DNA from: Microvirga sp. TS319
GTDB taxonomy: Bacteria > Pseudomonadota > Alphaproteobacteria > Rhizobiales > Beijerinckiaceae
Assembly (NCBI RefSeq): GCF_041276405.1
Contig: NZ_JBGGGT010000002.1
Location: 2,145,001-2,209,000 of the forward strand
Length of the DNA: 64,000 bases
Direction of reading: 5' to 3'
Shown here piece by piece: positions 53,248 through 62,143 of the stretch; the stretch's first letter is position 1; every line of letters begins with the position of its first letter. A program made the translations under genes and the position numbers. The notes below the pieces were generated by a model. That model saw nothing but the letters and a program-made list of their open reading frames with translations, did not search any database and was not told the DNA's origin.

Positions 53248-54891
53248 TCAGGACGAAAGCCGGCTCGGCTTGAGCTGGCCGCTCTGCTCCAGCAGCGAAT
53301 GGCCCGTCGCCGCGATGTGAGCCTCGATGCGTTTCAGGTCGCGCACGATGTCGAGCTGAAGCGCGCTGGTATCGCCCACGGTCCGCCCGGAGCGGATCTG
53401 CTCAAGCTGCTTCTGGGTGACGGCGCGCTCCAGGTCGCGGAAACGCTCCTTCTCCGACACGAGACGGCGGGCCGATCCGATGTCCTGGAACATCAGGACG
53501 GACGCGGCGAGCTGCAGGTGCTCCAGCAGCTTGTTGTGCATGCCGGTGATGTCGTCGAGGCTGTCCTTGGGCAGGCGCAGGTGGTTCTTGATGCGCTTGG
53601 CCGCCAGTTCCATCAGGTTCTTGTCGATGATGTCGCCGATATGCTCCAGGTTGATGGCGAAGGCCAGAATGTCGGAAAGGCGCTTGGCTTCCGTCTCGCT
53701 CAAGGCCTCGTGGTTGATCGAGCTCAGATAGCGCCGGATGGCGCTGTAGAGGCGGTCCACCACATCGTCCGTGCGGCTCACCTCGGCGACCCGGCTGATA
53801 TCGTCCTCGCGAAAGAGGTCCTGCGAGCTGCGCAGCATGATCTCGACCGTGTCGGCCATGCGCAGGACCTCACGGGCCGCATTCGATAGGGCGACCGAGG
53901 GCGTGTCCAGCGCGTCCTTGTCGAGGTATTGCGGCATGCCGGGATCGGAGGCGACCAGCTTCTCGGGAAACGCCCTCATGAGCAGTTTCGCGATCCACGG
54001 CAGCGGCCCGATGAAGATCACGGCGATCGCGATGTTGAACAGGGTATGGAAGTTCGCCGCCAGGCGGGCCGGATCGGGCTCCAGCATGGTCAGATAGCCC
54101 AGAGCGACATCGATCAGCGGCAGCGCCGCCACGCAACCGATCACGCGCATGGCCAGATTGCCGAAGGGCACCCGGAACTTGGCCGGGTCGCCCCCCAGCC
54201 CCTCCAGCATCGGGTTGACCGAGCTGCCGAGATTGGCGCCGAGCACCATGACCAGCGCAGCATGCGAGTCGATGACCCCGGCGCTGGCGAGCGACATGAT
54301 GAACAGCATCGCGGCGACGCTGGAATGGGCCATCCAGGCGAAGAAGCCGGACAGGAAGACCAGGATCAGCGGGTCCGGTGCGATGACCGCCAGAACGTTC
54401 TTGAGCACCTCGGAGGACTCGATCGGCCGGATCGTCTCGCTCAGGAGATGAAGGGACAGCAGCATCAGGCCGAGGCCGATGGCGACCCGCCCCAGATCCT
54501 TCAACCGGCTCGACGAACCCCGCTTGTAGCCGATATAGCCGAAGAAGATCAGCATCGGGAAGATCAGGGTGATGTCGAAGGACAGAACCTGCACGATCAG
54601 GGTCGTGCCGACATTCGCGCCCAGCATGACGGCCAGGGCGGGCACCATATCGACGGCGCCCCCCGCAGTGAAGGACGCCACCATCAGCGCGGTGGCCGTG
54701 CTGCTCTGCAGGACCGTCGTCACGCCGACGCCCGCCAGGAAGGCGCGCAGGCGGGTCCTCAGGCCGATGCCGAGGATCCACCGCAGATCGCTGCCGAAGG
54801 CGCGCTGAACCCCGCTATTGACCATGTTGATGCCCCACAGCAGCAGGGCAATCTCACCGAGAAGGTGGATCAAGACGGTGGTGGCGGACAT
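53248..54891 (-). CDS. Na/Pi cotransporter family protein with PhoU domain
   Basis: A 547-residue inner-membrane protein. Two inverted Na/Pi repeats cover about 1-310 (GVTTVLQSSTATALMVASF with the QSS motif, and MAHSSVAAMLFIMSLASAG). The C-terminal PhoU-like helical domain covers about 330-540. It couples sodium entry to phosphate movement, as YjbB/NptA proteins do. No Pho box was found by eye. Confidence 0.92.
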   Translation of the reverse strand: MSATTVLIHLLGEIALLLWGINMVNSGVQRAFGSDLRWILGIGLRTRLRAFLAGVGVTTVLQSSTATALMVASFTAGGAVDMVPALAVMLGANVGTTLIVQVLSFDITLIFPMLIFFGYIGYKRGSSSRLKDLGRVAIGLGLMLLSLHLLSETIRPIESSEVLKNVLAVIAPDPLILVFLSGFFAWMAHSSVAAMLFIMSLASAGVIDSHAALVMVLGANLGSSVNPMLEGLGGDPAKFRVPFGNLAMRVIGCVAALPLIDVALGYLTMLEPDPARLAANFHTLFNIAIAVIFIGPLPWIAKLLMRAFPEKLVASDPGMPQYLDKDALDTPSVALSNAAREVLRMADTVEIMLRSSQDLFREDDISRVAEVSRTDDVVDRLYSAIRRYLSSINHEALSETEAKRLSDILAFAINLEHIGDIIDKNLMELAAKRIKNHLRLPKDSLDDITGMHNKLLEHLQLAASVLMFQDIGSARRLVSEKERFRDLERAVTQKQLEQIRSGRTVGDTSALQLDIVRDLKRIEAHIAATGHSLLEQSGQLKPSRLSS

Positions 54892-55104
54892 TTATTCCTC
54901 AGCGAGCGACAGACGAGCGGTAAACCTTCTGCTTAGCCCCGTTGTCCCGGAACGACAATAAGGTTGCCGGCTAATAATGACGGGTCCGGGGAGATTTCCC
55001 GGATTTTTCGCTTGAAAGCCATGAATTTATGCCTCGCCCTGCCCTTTTGAGCGGGGGTGATCGGAATCAACGCAGCCCTGCATCGAAAGGCCTATCGGCT
55101 GAGC

Positions 55105-55134
55105 GCCGGCGGGCCTAAGGCTTGAACCGCCGGC
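55105..55134. promoter_or_regulatory. GC-rich hairpin in the leader of the CoA-transferase gene
   Basis: GCCGGCGG (55105-55112) and CCGCCGGC (55127-55134) form a perfect 8-base stem with a 14-base loop, 70 bases upstream of ATG 55204. The surrounding 312-base gap (54892-55203) holds no other feature I can support. A leader structure is possible; a coincidence in GC-rich DNA is also possible. Confidence 0.3.
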
Positions 55135-55203
55135 CCGGAGCCTTTCCCGGGTGCGCGGGAGCCCCTGGTTCGGCCGGTCCGGGCGGCGGGTTTGGATAGT
55201 GCC

Positions 55204-56709
55204 ATGGATTCATCGATGTATCGCGATCGTATTCGCCTCAGCACGCTCTGGGGCAAGGTGATGTCGCCGGAAGAGGCGGCCCTGCTGATCAAGGACGGCA
55301 TGACCATCGGGATGAGCGGATTCACGCGCGCGGGCGATGCGAAGGCCATCCCGCTCGCTCTCGCCGAACGGGCCGCCTCGGAGCCCTTGCGCATCACCCT
55401 GATGACGGGCGCCTCTCTGGGCAACGACAACGACAAGCTTCTGACCGAGGCGGGCGTCCTGGCCCGCCGCCTGCCCTTCCAGGCCGACCCGACCCTGCGT
55501 GCGGCCATCAACGACGGCCGGGTCATGTTCATCGACCAGCATCTGTCCGAGACCGTCGAGATGCTTCGCTCGCGCCAGCTCGGCCCGATCGATTACGCCA
55601 TCGTCGAGGCCTCGGCGATCACGCAGGACGGAGGACTGATCCCGACGACTTCCGTCGGCAACAGCGCGACGTTCGCCATCCTGGCCGACAAGGTCATCGT
55701 GGAGATCAATCTGGCCCAGCCGCTCGCGCTGGAGGGCCTGCACGACATCTACATCCCGACCCGCCGGCCCTTCCGCGAGCCGATCCCGGTCGTGTCGCCC
55801 GAGAGCCGCGCCGGCCTGCCCTTCATTCCGATCGACCCCGGCAAGATCGCCGCCATCGTCATCACGCAGAAATCCGACAGCGCGGCCACCATCGAGGCGC
55901 CGGATTCGGAAACCGCCGCCATCGCGGGCCATCTCATCGAGTTCTTCCAGTCGGAGGTCAGGAAGGGTCGGCTCGGAACGACCCTGGGCCCGCTTCAGGC
56001 GGGGATCGGCTCGATCGCCAACGCGGTCCTCCACGGGCTCGTCGACAGCCCCTTTCACGATCTCAAGATGTACAGCGAGGTGCTGCAGGACAGCACCTTC
56101 GAACTGTTCGATTCAGGCAAGCTTGCCTTCGCGTCGGGATCGTCCATCACGCTCGGGCCGGACGCCCACGATCGCGTGATCCCGCATATCGGCCGGTACA
56201 AGAACAGGATGGTTCTGCGCCCGCAGGAGATCAGCAACCACCCGGAGGTCATCCGCCGCCTCGGCGTCATCGGCATCAACACGGCGCTCGAATGCGACAT
56301 CTACGGCAACGTGAACTCGACGCACGTCAACGGCACCCACATGATGAACGGCATCGGCGGTTCCGGCGACTTCGCCCGCAACGGCTATCTCGGCATCTTC
56401 GTCACGAAATCGCTCGCCAAGAAGGGCGCGCTCTCGCGTATCGTGCCGATGGCGACGCACGTGGACCACAACGAGCACGACGTCGACGTGCTCGCGACCG
56501 AGATCGGTCTCGCCGATCTTCGCGGACTGGCGCCGCGCGAACGCGCGGAAACGATCATCCGCAACTGCATTCATCCGAGCTATCGCGAACTGGCGGCCGA
56601 TTACCTGAAGCGCGCGTCGCAACGCGGGGGCCACACGCCACATGTTCTGGAAGAGGCTTTTTCGTGGCATATGCGCGCTCGAAAGACCGGAAGCATGCTG
56701 CCGTCCTAG
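55204..56709 (+). CDS. Acetyl-CoA hydrolase / succinate-CoA transferase family
   Basis: A 501-residue enzyme of the Ach1/AarC/Cat1 family, which moves CoA between acetate, succinate or propionate. It has two halves with the CoA-transferase fold. IGMSGFTRAGDAKAIPLALA is the N-terminal signature, and HMMNGIGGSGDFARNGYL (about residue 380) is the C-terminal glycine-rich loop. The catalytic Glu was not assigned. ATG 55204 is used although the frame opens at a TTG 12 bases earlier. The TAG stop is the start of a palindromic element. Confidence 0.92.
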   Translation: MDSSMYRDRIRLSTLWGKVMSPEEAALLIKDGMTIGMSGFTRAGDAKAIPLALAERAASEPLRITLMTGASLGNDNDKLLTEAGVLARRLPFQADPTLRAAINDGRVMFIDQHLSETVEMLRSRQLGPIDYAIVEASAITQDGGLIPTTSVGNSATFAILADKVIVEINLAQPLALEGLHDIYIPTRRPFREPIPVVSPESRAGLPFIPIDPGKIAAIVITQKSDSAATIEAPDSETAAIAGHLIEFFQSEVRKGRLGTTLGPLQAGIGSIANAVLHGLVDSPFHDLKMYSEVLQDSTFELFDSGKLAFASGSSITLGPDAHDRVIPHIGRYKNRMVLRPQEISNHPEVIRRLGVIGINTALECDIYGNVNSTHVNGTHMMNGIGGSGDFARNGYLGIFVTKSLAKKGALSRIVPMATHVDHNEHDVDVLATEIGLADLRGLAPRERAETIIRNCIHPSYRELAADYLKRASQRGGHTPHVLEEAFSWHMRARKTGSMLPS

Positions 56710-56842
56710 CGCACCGTGCGGACCCAGCGGGCCGCGCTAGCGAAAAGTGGACCCGGTTTTCCGCCAGAACGATGCGCTGTTTCCAAGAAGGGAGCATCGG
56801 ATCGATCCCCAAAGTGGATTCCACTTTTCACGTCCGATGCTC
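56707..56842. repeat. Palindromic element, type-2 then type-1, with nested hairpin
   Basis: TAGCGCACCGTGCGGACCCA with the nested GCGGACCCAGCGGGCCGC, then GAACGATGCGCTG, then GGAGCATCGGATCG to GTCCGATGCTCA. The first triplet stops the CoA-transferase gene through the type-2 end (TAGCGC). The region from 56843 to 57085 has no gene I can support and looks more AT-rich. Confidence 0.9.
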
Positions 56843-57085
56843 AAGGTGCCCGACAGGCCATCCGAGCCTGACTTATTCACATTCTTTGGGCTCTGATTCA
56901 CGCTCTCGCCACAGACTCGCCACACGAGCCGATTTGGCTACTCCCCAAGCATGCCTTGTATCAACTTAAGGAACTCTGCTCTTTTCCATATGCAACAGAT
57001 ACGCATGTGAACCTGTAATGCCAAGTTCGGGAATGAGCCGATGCAAATAGGCAGTACGTCACCTATCGGGATCCGGGGAAGCGAG

Positions 57086-57427
57086 ATGGGTTTGGATGAT
57101 CCATTTCCTATCGAGAAGTGCTCGGGGCGAGTCCGTGGTGCAGTTCTCGCAGAATTCCAGGGCCGATGTCCCACGATCAGGGAAGTCGCCAGCATCTCGG
57201 ATGCGCAATGGCTGACGGTTCCCAATATCGGCCCGACCACTCTCGAGGAGATCCGCCGCTATATCGGCGAGGCTCCGGTGGAAGAGCCCCTCTCGAACTT
57301 GCCGACCATGGAAGATGGCGAGCTGCTTTCCCGGCTGAACCGCGTTCAGCGCGAACTCAGCCTCATCGCCAGCGCCATACGGACAAAGGTCGCGGCGGCC
57401 ACATACAAGAGAGAGCAGCGCAAGTAA
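57086..57427 (+). CDS. Small protein with RNA-polymerase-alpha-CTD-like helix-hairpin-helix
   Basis: A 113-residue cytoplasmic protein not assigned to a named family. Residues about 25-60 (CPTIREVASISDAQWLTVPN, then IGPTTLEEIRRYIG) match the helix-hairpin-helix layout of the RNA polymerase alpha C-terminal domain (LLKTPNLGKKSLTEIK in E. coli). The C-terminal third is a predicted amphipathic helix. Such a domain could bind DNA or polymerase. GGGGAAGCGAG precedes ATG 57086. It lies in an AT-richer accessory patch, suggesting acquisition. Confidence 0.6.
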   Translation: MGLDDPFPIEKCSGRVRGAVLAEFQGRCPTIREVASISDAQWLTVPNIGPTTLEEIRRYIGEAPVEEPLSNLPTMEDGELLSRLNRVQRELSLIASAIRTKVAAATYKREQRK

Positions 57428-57432
57428 GACCA

Positions 57433-57444
57433 CATTCCGGAATG
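57433..57444. repeat. Perfect 12-base palindrome after the HhH gene
   Basis: CATTCCGGAATG lies five bases after the stop codon. It has no T-run, so it is not an obvious terminator and might be a regulator site. The following 100 bases are AT-rich with no gene seen. Confidence 0.3.
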
Positions 57445-57540
57445 ATAAGTTGCGTTACGTTGTGTCATGTCGAATGATATACGTAATTTAGCTTAAGCAT
57501 ACTGTTCTGTTGTCTACTTTCCTCGGGGAGCCATCAGTAA

Positions 57541-58250
57541 CGCCTCAATCATCGGACGCCCGATGTCCTCCTCAAATCTTCGTACCGTCGACCTCCTCGG
57601 CATGGGGAGCCTGGGGCTCCCATCACGGTTTCAGAAACACCGGCAGGAACCTTGACCTTCGACGTGAAGGTGACGGACCTGATCGCGAGCCCCAAGGATG
57701 CTCCCGACATCGCCGACTTGCGGGGCCTTTTCTTTCACGTGTCCCATGAAGCCCTCCTGTCCGGCCTGACAGTGAAGGGCCCCGACGTGACGACCTACAT
57801 CGCCAAAGCCAACAAGGTGATGCAGGTCGAAAAGGACGTCACCATGGAAGGGGAAGTCGGCAAATCCGTCGGCCCGTTCGACGTCGGCGTCGCGTTCGGC
57901 ACGCCGGGCACCGACAAGCCCGTTCCGATCGATCCGGGCAGCGGCACGCCCTCCCACGGGCACTCCTTGCCGATCTGATCGAGGGCAACGACGGCAAGCG
58001 CAACGGCACCCTGACCTAGAGCATCGAACGCAAAAGCGGGAACCGGTTTTGCGTGAAAAGATGCTCAAGAACGTAGAATTGCAGCATCGCACATGGGTTC
58101 GATTTCATGTCCGATGCTGTAGAAGGGTGGCCTAGGGGTCAAGATCGGCGACAACCTCTACGGCAACGACGGCAACGACACCTTCCTTTACAAGGAGGGC
58201 GACGGCGTCGATCTGCTCTGGGATTTTCAGCCGGGTCACGACGTCCCTTC
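57541..58250 (+). pseudogene. Decayed RTX/hemolysin-type calcium-binding protein fragment
   Basis: Two protein fragments in different frames remain. The first (57541-57978) includes GTLTFDVKVTDLIASPKDAP and FFHVSHEALLSGLTVKGPDV, resembling repeat-rich secreted proteins, and ends by a frame change near 57960, after which LIEGNDGKRNGTL follows in another frame up to a TAG made by a palindromic element. The second (about 58135-58250) reads GDNLYGNDGNDTFLYKEGDG, an RTX-type calcium-binding stretch, and stops at another palindromic element. No start codon with a ribosome-binding site exists. The original gene must have been far longer. Confidence 0.65.
58017..58122. repeat. Palindromic element splitting the RTX remnant
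   Basis: TAGAGCATCGAACGCAAAAG (type-3 core ending AAAAGATGCTC), then CAGCATCGC to GTCCGATGCTGTAGA. It separates the two fragments of the decayed gene, and its left TAG closes the first. Confidence 0.9.
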
Positions 58251-58349
58251 GAGTGGACCCGGTTTTTCGCAAGAACGATGCGCTGTTCTATCGTGGGAGC
58301 ATCGGATCGACCCCAAAAGTGGATTCCACTTTTCACGGCCGATGCTCCA
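58251..58349. repeat. Palindromic element between RTX remnant and kinase gene
   Basis: GAGTGGACCCGGTTTTTCGC to GAACGATGCGCTG, then GGAGCATCGGATCGACCCC to GGCCGATGCTCC. It removes the end of the RTX fragment on its left and lies 9 bases from the stop of the minus-strand kinase on its right. The type-2 module has lost its left arm. Confidence 0.88.
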
Positions 58350-58357
58350 GCTACCCG

Positions 58358-59398
58358 TCAGATCGAGAACGACAGAATCGCCCGCGTGCCCGTGTGCTGA
58401 GGGTCGAACTCGATCGCCGTTTGCAGGTTCGAGGCCATGGCGCGCACGATCTTCGTTCCCAGGCCGCTGCCCTGGACCTGGCCCGTTCCCGTCCAGCCGA
58501 TGCCGTCATCCTCAACGGACAGACTGATCCGCTCGCCGGAACTCGCCAGGATCACGCGGATGTCGCCGCTGGCTCCCTCCGGATAGGCGTATTTGAATGC
58601 ATTGGTGACGAGTTCCGTCACGATCACGCCGACCGACACCGCCTTGTCGGTGGGGATCGGAATGGGCTCAGCCCGGAGCGAGATCGTATGCGCGCGGCCC
58701 GCCGTCCGCATGGCGCCCTCCAATTCCTCCACTAAACCCTCCAGGTAGGTGTCCATCTCGACGAAGCGGACATCGTCGGAGGTGTAGAGGCGCCTGTGGA
58801 TCTGCGCGATGGCGGTGATGCGGCTCTGGGTCTCGGCGAGGGTATCCTGCGCGATCGTGTCGCCCGCGACCGCGCGCTGCTGCATGGCGACGAGAGAGGC
58901 CACGAGCTGCAGGCTGTTGGCCACCCGGTGGTTGACCTCGCGAATGAGCATCTCCGCCCGCTCGCGCGCCTCGCGCATCTCCCGCTCGGCGGCCTCCTTG
59001 GCCCGGCGCAGCCGCGCCGCCTCGAGGGCCTGCCCGGCCGCCGAATGGAGCAGATCGAGGAAGACGCCCCCGACGTCCTTGATGACGTAATCGGACGCAC
59101 CCGCCTTGAGGGCCGCCACCGCGATGCGCCCCTCATCCGCCCCGGTCACGTAGACCACCGGCGGCGGGTCGGCGAGCGTCTGGATCTCCGCCAGGACCTG
59201 GAGGCCCTCCTTGCCGGGCATGAAATGATCGAGCGCGATCACGTCGAAGGGCTCCGCCGCGAGCCGTTCGAGGCCTTCGTCGCCGCCGAGCGCGTGAGTG
59301 ACCTGAAAGCCATGCCGGGAGAGCGCGCGCTCCACCAAGCGCCCGAGACCGGGATCGTCGTCGATGTAGAGAAGGCGGATAGGCGTAGTGTCGCTCAC
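58358..59398 (-). CDS. Response regulator - HWE/HisKA_2 histidine kinase hybrid
   Basis: A 346-residue cytoplasmic protein. The N-terminal receiver (about 1-125) has its Asp in [14 protein letters not shown] coiled linker leads to a HisKA_2 dimerisation domain with phospho-His in [14 protein letters not shown], then a HATPase domain ([37 protein letters not shown]). This layout is that of general-stress PhyR-pathway kinases and light-response kinases. Its start overlaps the preceding receiver gene by 4 bases. Confidence 0.92.
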   Translation of the reverse strand: MSDTTPIRLLYIDDDPGLGRLVERALSRHGFQVTHALGGDEGLERLAAEPFDVIALDHFMPGKEGLQVLAEIQTLADPPPVVYVTGADEGRIAVAALKAGASDYVIKDVGGVFLDLLHSAAGQALEAARLRRAKEAAEREMREARERAEMLIREVNHRVANSLQLVASLVAMQQRAVAGDTIAQDTLAETQSRITAIAQIHRRLYTSDDVRFVEMDTYLEGLVEELEGAMRTAGRAHTISLRAEPIPIPTDKAVSVGVIVTELVTNAFKYAYPEGASGDIRVILASSGERISLSVEDDGIGWTGTGQVQGSGLGTKIVRAMASNLQTAIEFDPQHTGTRAILSFSI

Positions 59399-59826
59399 AG
59401 CGTGTCGGGAACCTGAATAACGGACAGGAAAAGGCCAAGCTGGCGAATGGCCTGGGAGAAGGACTCGTACTCGACCGGTTTGGTGATGTACACGTTGGCG
59501 CCCAGGTCGTAGCAGCGCTGCACCTCGCGCTGATCGTCCGTCGTGGTCAGAACCACGACCGGGGCCCGCTTGAGGGTGTCGTCGCTCTTCAGCTTCGCCA
59601 GGATATCGACGCCGTTCATGTCGGGCAGGTTGAGATCCAGGAGAACGAGGAACGGGCCGGAACTGCGCACGCCGTCACTGAACAGGTGCTCGAGCGCAGC
59701 CGTTCCGTTGCCGAACGTGCGGATCTCGTTGCACACACCAGCGCGCCGGATGTTCTTCTCGATCAGACGGGCGTGGCCCTCGTCATCCTCGATCATGATG
59801 ATGGTGACAGGTTGCTGCTGGGGCAT
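59395..59826 (-). CDS. Single-domain response regulator (Rcp1 type)
   Basis: A 143-residue receiver with no output domain. The acidic pocket is [12 protein letters not shown], the phospho-acceptor is in [14 protein letters not shown], and the switch Thr/Lys are in VVLTTTDD and ITKPVEY. Rcp1-like receivers normally accept phosphate from phytochrome-type kinases. It lies one base after the PAS kinase gene and overlaps the hybrid kinase gene, so the three probably form one signalling operon. Confidence 0.92.
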   Translation of the reverse strand: MPQQQPVTIIMIEDDEGHARLIEKNIRRAGVCNEIRTFGNGTAALEHLFSDGVRSSGPFLVLLDLNLPDMNGVDILAKLKSDDTLKRAPVVVLTTTDDQREVQRCYDLGANVYITKPVEYESFSQAIRQLGLFLSVIQVPDTL

Positions 59827-59827
59827 G

Positions 59828-61948
59828 TTACGCGGCCTCCGAACTCATACTGATGTATTTGGGCAGGGTGACAGTGAAAGTTGAGCCCTCACCAAGTCGC
59901 GAACGGACCGAGATGCTCCCGCCCAGCCTTCGCACAAGGGCGCGAACATGTGCAAGGCCAATTCCCTCGCCCTGCTGATCCTGCGTTCCGGAGCGCCGGA
60001 AGAGATCGAAGATCCGCTCGAAATCTCTCTCGTCGATGCCTCGGCCGTTGTCCTCGATCTCGTACCTGACCCCCGGGCCGAGATCCTGTCCCCGCACCAC
60101 GATCCGGCCGGGACGCTTCGGGTCGAGATATTTCACCGCGTTGTCGATGAGGTTCCCGAATACCTGCTCCACGGCCAGGCGGTCGCTGAAGAGATCGGGG
60201 ACGGTTTCGATGACCAGCTCGGCTCCCTTGTCGTGCAGCTGATGGGCAAGACTGTGATGCTGGGCTTCGAGCAGCGTGTTCATGCTGATCTGCTCAGGCG
60301 CCAGCACCCTGCGGCCCTCACGGGACAGCTTGAGAATGGCATTGATCAGCTTGTCCATCTTGACGGTCGATGACCTGATGAACCCGATCGACTCCGCGAG
60401 ATCCTCCTCGATGGCGGCTCGCGCGTCCGGAGTCACCATGTTCGGGTGACTGTCGGAGACGCTCTTGTAGAACCTCTCGATGTCCGCCCGGCAATTCTCG
60501 AGCTCGCTCGTGAAGCCCATGATGTTCACGAGCGGGGACCGCAGGTCATGGCTCACGATATAGGCGAAGCGCTGGATCTCCTCGTTCGCCGCGTCGAGTT
60601 CCCCGACCCGCTCCGCCAGCATTCCGGCCAGACGACGGGTCTCCTCCTCGGACTGGATTGCGCGCTCCCGGCTCGCACGCAGCTCCTCCTGCGCCTCCTT
60701 GAGATCATGGATGTCCGTGCAGGTGCCGTACCAGCGCGTGATCCGTCCCTCGTCGCCGTAGACGGGCTGCGCACGCCCGAGCACCCAGCGATACTGGCCC
60801 GAACGGTGCCTCAGCCGGTATTCGATGTGATAGGGCTCGCCGGTCTCGAGCGAGTGAAGCCATTTCGTCCACGCGCGCTCCCTGTCGTCGGGGTGGAACA
60901 TCCCCTTCCAGGCCGCGCCGTCGGTGGTGCCGACCGGCACGCCGGTATATTCGTACCAGCGTTGATTGTAGTAATCGTGGAAGCCGTCCGGCCGCGTCGC
61001 CCAAATGAGCTGATCGATGGAATTCGCGATCGCCCGGAAGCGCTCCTCGCTCTCCCGCAGAGCGTTTTCGGCCCGCCGATGGTCCGTCACGTCATGGCCC
61101 TGTACGAAGATGCCGGAGACCTTTCCGTCGCGGCCGAAGATGGGCTGGTACACGAAATCGAGAAAATGTTCCTCGCCGGCGTCCTCGGGACCTTGGCTGA
61201 GAACGATGCGCACGCCGCGACCGACGAAGGGCTCGCCCGTGCCGTAGACCCGGTTGAGAAGGTCGAGGAAGCCCTGATCCACCACTTCCGGCAAAGCCTC
61301 GCTCACCGGCTTGCCGATCAGGTCCGCGCGACCGACCACATGGCGATAGGCCGCATTGGCCATGGTGAACACGTGATCCGGGCCGCTGAGCGCCGCGATG
61401 AAGCCGGGAGCCTGCTCGAACAGTTCCTGCAGGTGCTGGCGCTCCCGCGAAAGGGCCTGGTTGACCTCCTGCACCGCCTGGGCCCGGCGGAACATATCGG
61501 TCTCGATCAGTGCCGACGGGCCCGACAGAAACACCGACGTCTGCGCGAAGGCCCGAAGATGGTGCAGTTCCGTGACGTCGACGGTGTGCTGGAGAATGGA
61601 GACCAGCTCCCCCGCGTCGTCGAACAGGGGCGAGTGCGTGGCGCTCCAGTAGCGAACCTCGAAACCTTCGCCGTCGGGCAACGGGATAGCGTATTCGATG
61701 AGCGGCAAATGATCCGTCACCTTCTCGCGGATGACCCGCTCGAACGAAGCATTGAGCTGCCTATGGCTTTCCGAGGCCGGATCGCTGGGAAAGGCTTCGA
61801 ACATGCCGCGCCCGACCAGCTCTTCCCGTTTGCGCATCGTTGCGCGCAGATACGCATCGTTCATCCCCATGATGACCAGTGAGGGATCGACCAGCACATA
61901 TGGGTTCGGCGAAGCGTTGAAAAGAGCCTCGAAGTTTATGGATTTCAA
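59828..61948 (-). CDS. Multi-PAS sensor histidine kinase
   Basis: A 706-residue cytoplasmic kinase without membrane segments. There are three PAS units: residues about 5-130 (FEALFNASPNPYVLVDP), about 170-300 (LFEQAPGFIAALSGPDHVF) and about 305-425 (RAIANSIDQLIWATRPDGFH, with a PAC ending GTCTDIHDLKEA). HisKA has phospho-His in YIVSHDLRSPLVNIMGFT, and HATPase has NLIDNAVKYLDP and EDNGRGIDERD. No chromophore-binding Cys or haem motif was recognised, so the signal is unknown. It is the first gene of the three-gene operon. Confidence 0.92.
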   Translation of the reverse strand: MKSINFEALFNASPNPYVLVDPSLVIMGMNDAYLRATMRKREELVGRGMFEAFPSDPASESHRQLNASFERVIREKVTDHLPLIEYAIPLPDGEGFEVRYWSATHSPLFDDAGELVSILQHTVDVTELHHLRAFAQTSVFLSGPSALIETDMFRRAQAVQEVNQALSRERQHLQELFEQAPGFIAALSGPDHVFTMANAAYRHVVGRADLIGKPVSEALPEVVDQGFLDLLNRVYGTGEPFVGRGVRIVLSQGPEDAGEEHFLDFVYQPIFGRDGKVSGIFVQGHDVTDHRRAENALRESEERFRAIANSIDQLIWATRPDGFHDYYNQRWYEYTGVPVGTTDGAAWKGMFHPDDRERAWTKWLHSLETGEPYHIEYRLRHRSGQYRWVLGRAQPVYGDEGRITRWYGTCTDIHDLKEAQEELRASRERAIQSEEETRRLAGMLAERVGELDAANEEIQRFAYIVSHDLRSPLVNIMGFTSELENCRADIERFYKSVSDSHPNMVTPDARAAIEEDLAESIGFIRSSTVKMDKLINAILKLSREGRRVLAPEQISMNTLLEAQHHSLAHQLHDKGAELVIETVPDLFSDRLAVEQVFGNLIDNAVKYLDPKRPGRIVVRGQDLGPGVRYEIEDNGRGIDERDFERIFDLFRRSGTQDQQGEGIGLAHVRALVRRLGGSISVRSRLGEGSTFTVTLPKYISMSSEAA

Positions 61949-62143
61949 TGCCTTAAGCCAGACGACGCCTGGCTCCCCTACAATTTCCCGCCCTTAGGGC
62001 TCTGCTTAATGTAGGACGCGTCCCGGCCGACGCCAGATCTCTCGCGGCAAAGCCTCGCCAGGACGCAACCGATCTTCGCGAGATGCGTTCCGGTCTGAAT
62101 CGCGCCGGCGACGTTCCGGCATTACGCATAACGGGAGACACGG

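Noticed and set aside
1..58349. Repeats considered as a CRISPR array
   Set aside because: Copies are dispersed, variable and self-complementary, without regular spacers or cas genes.
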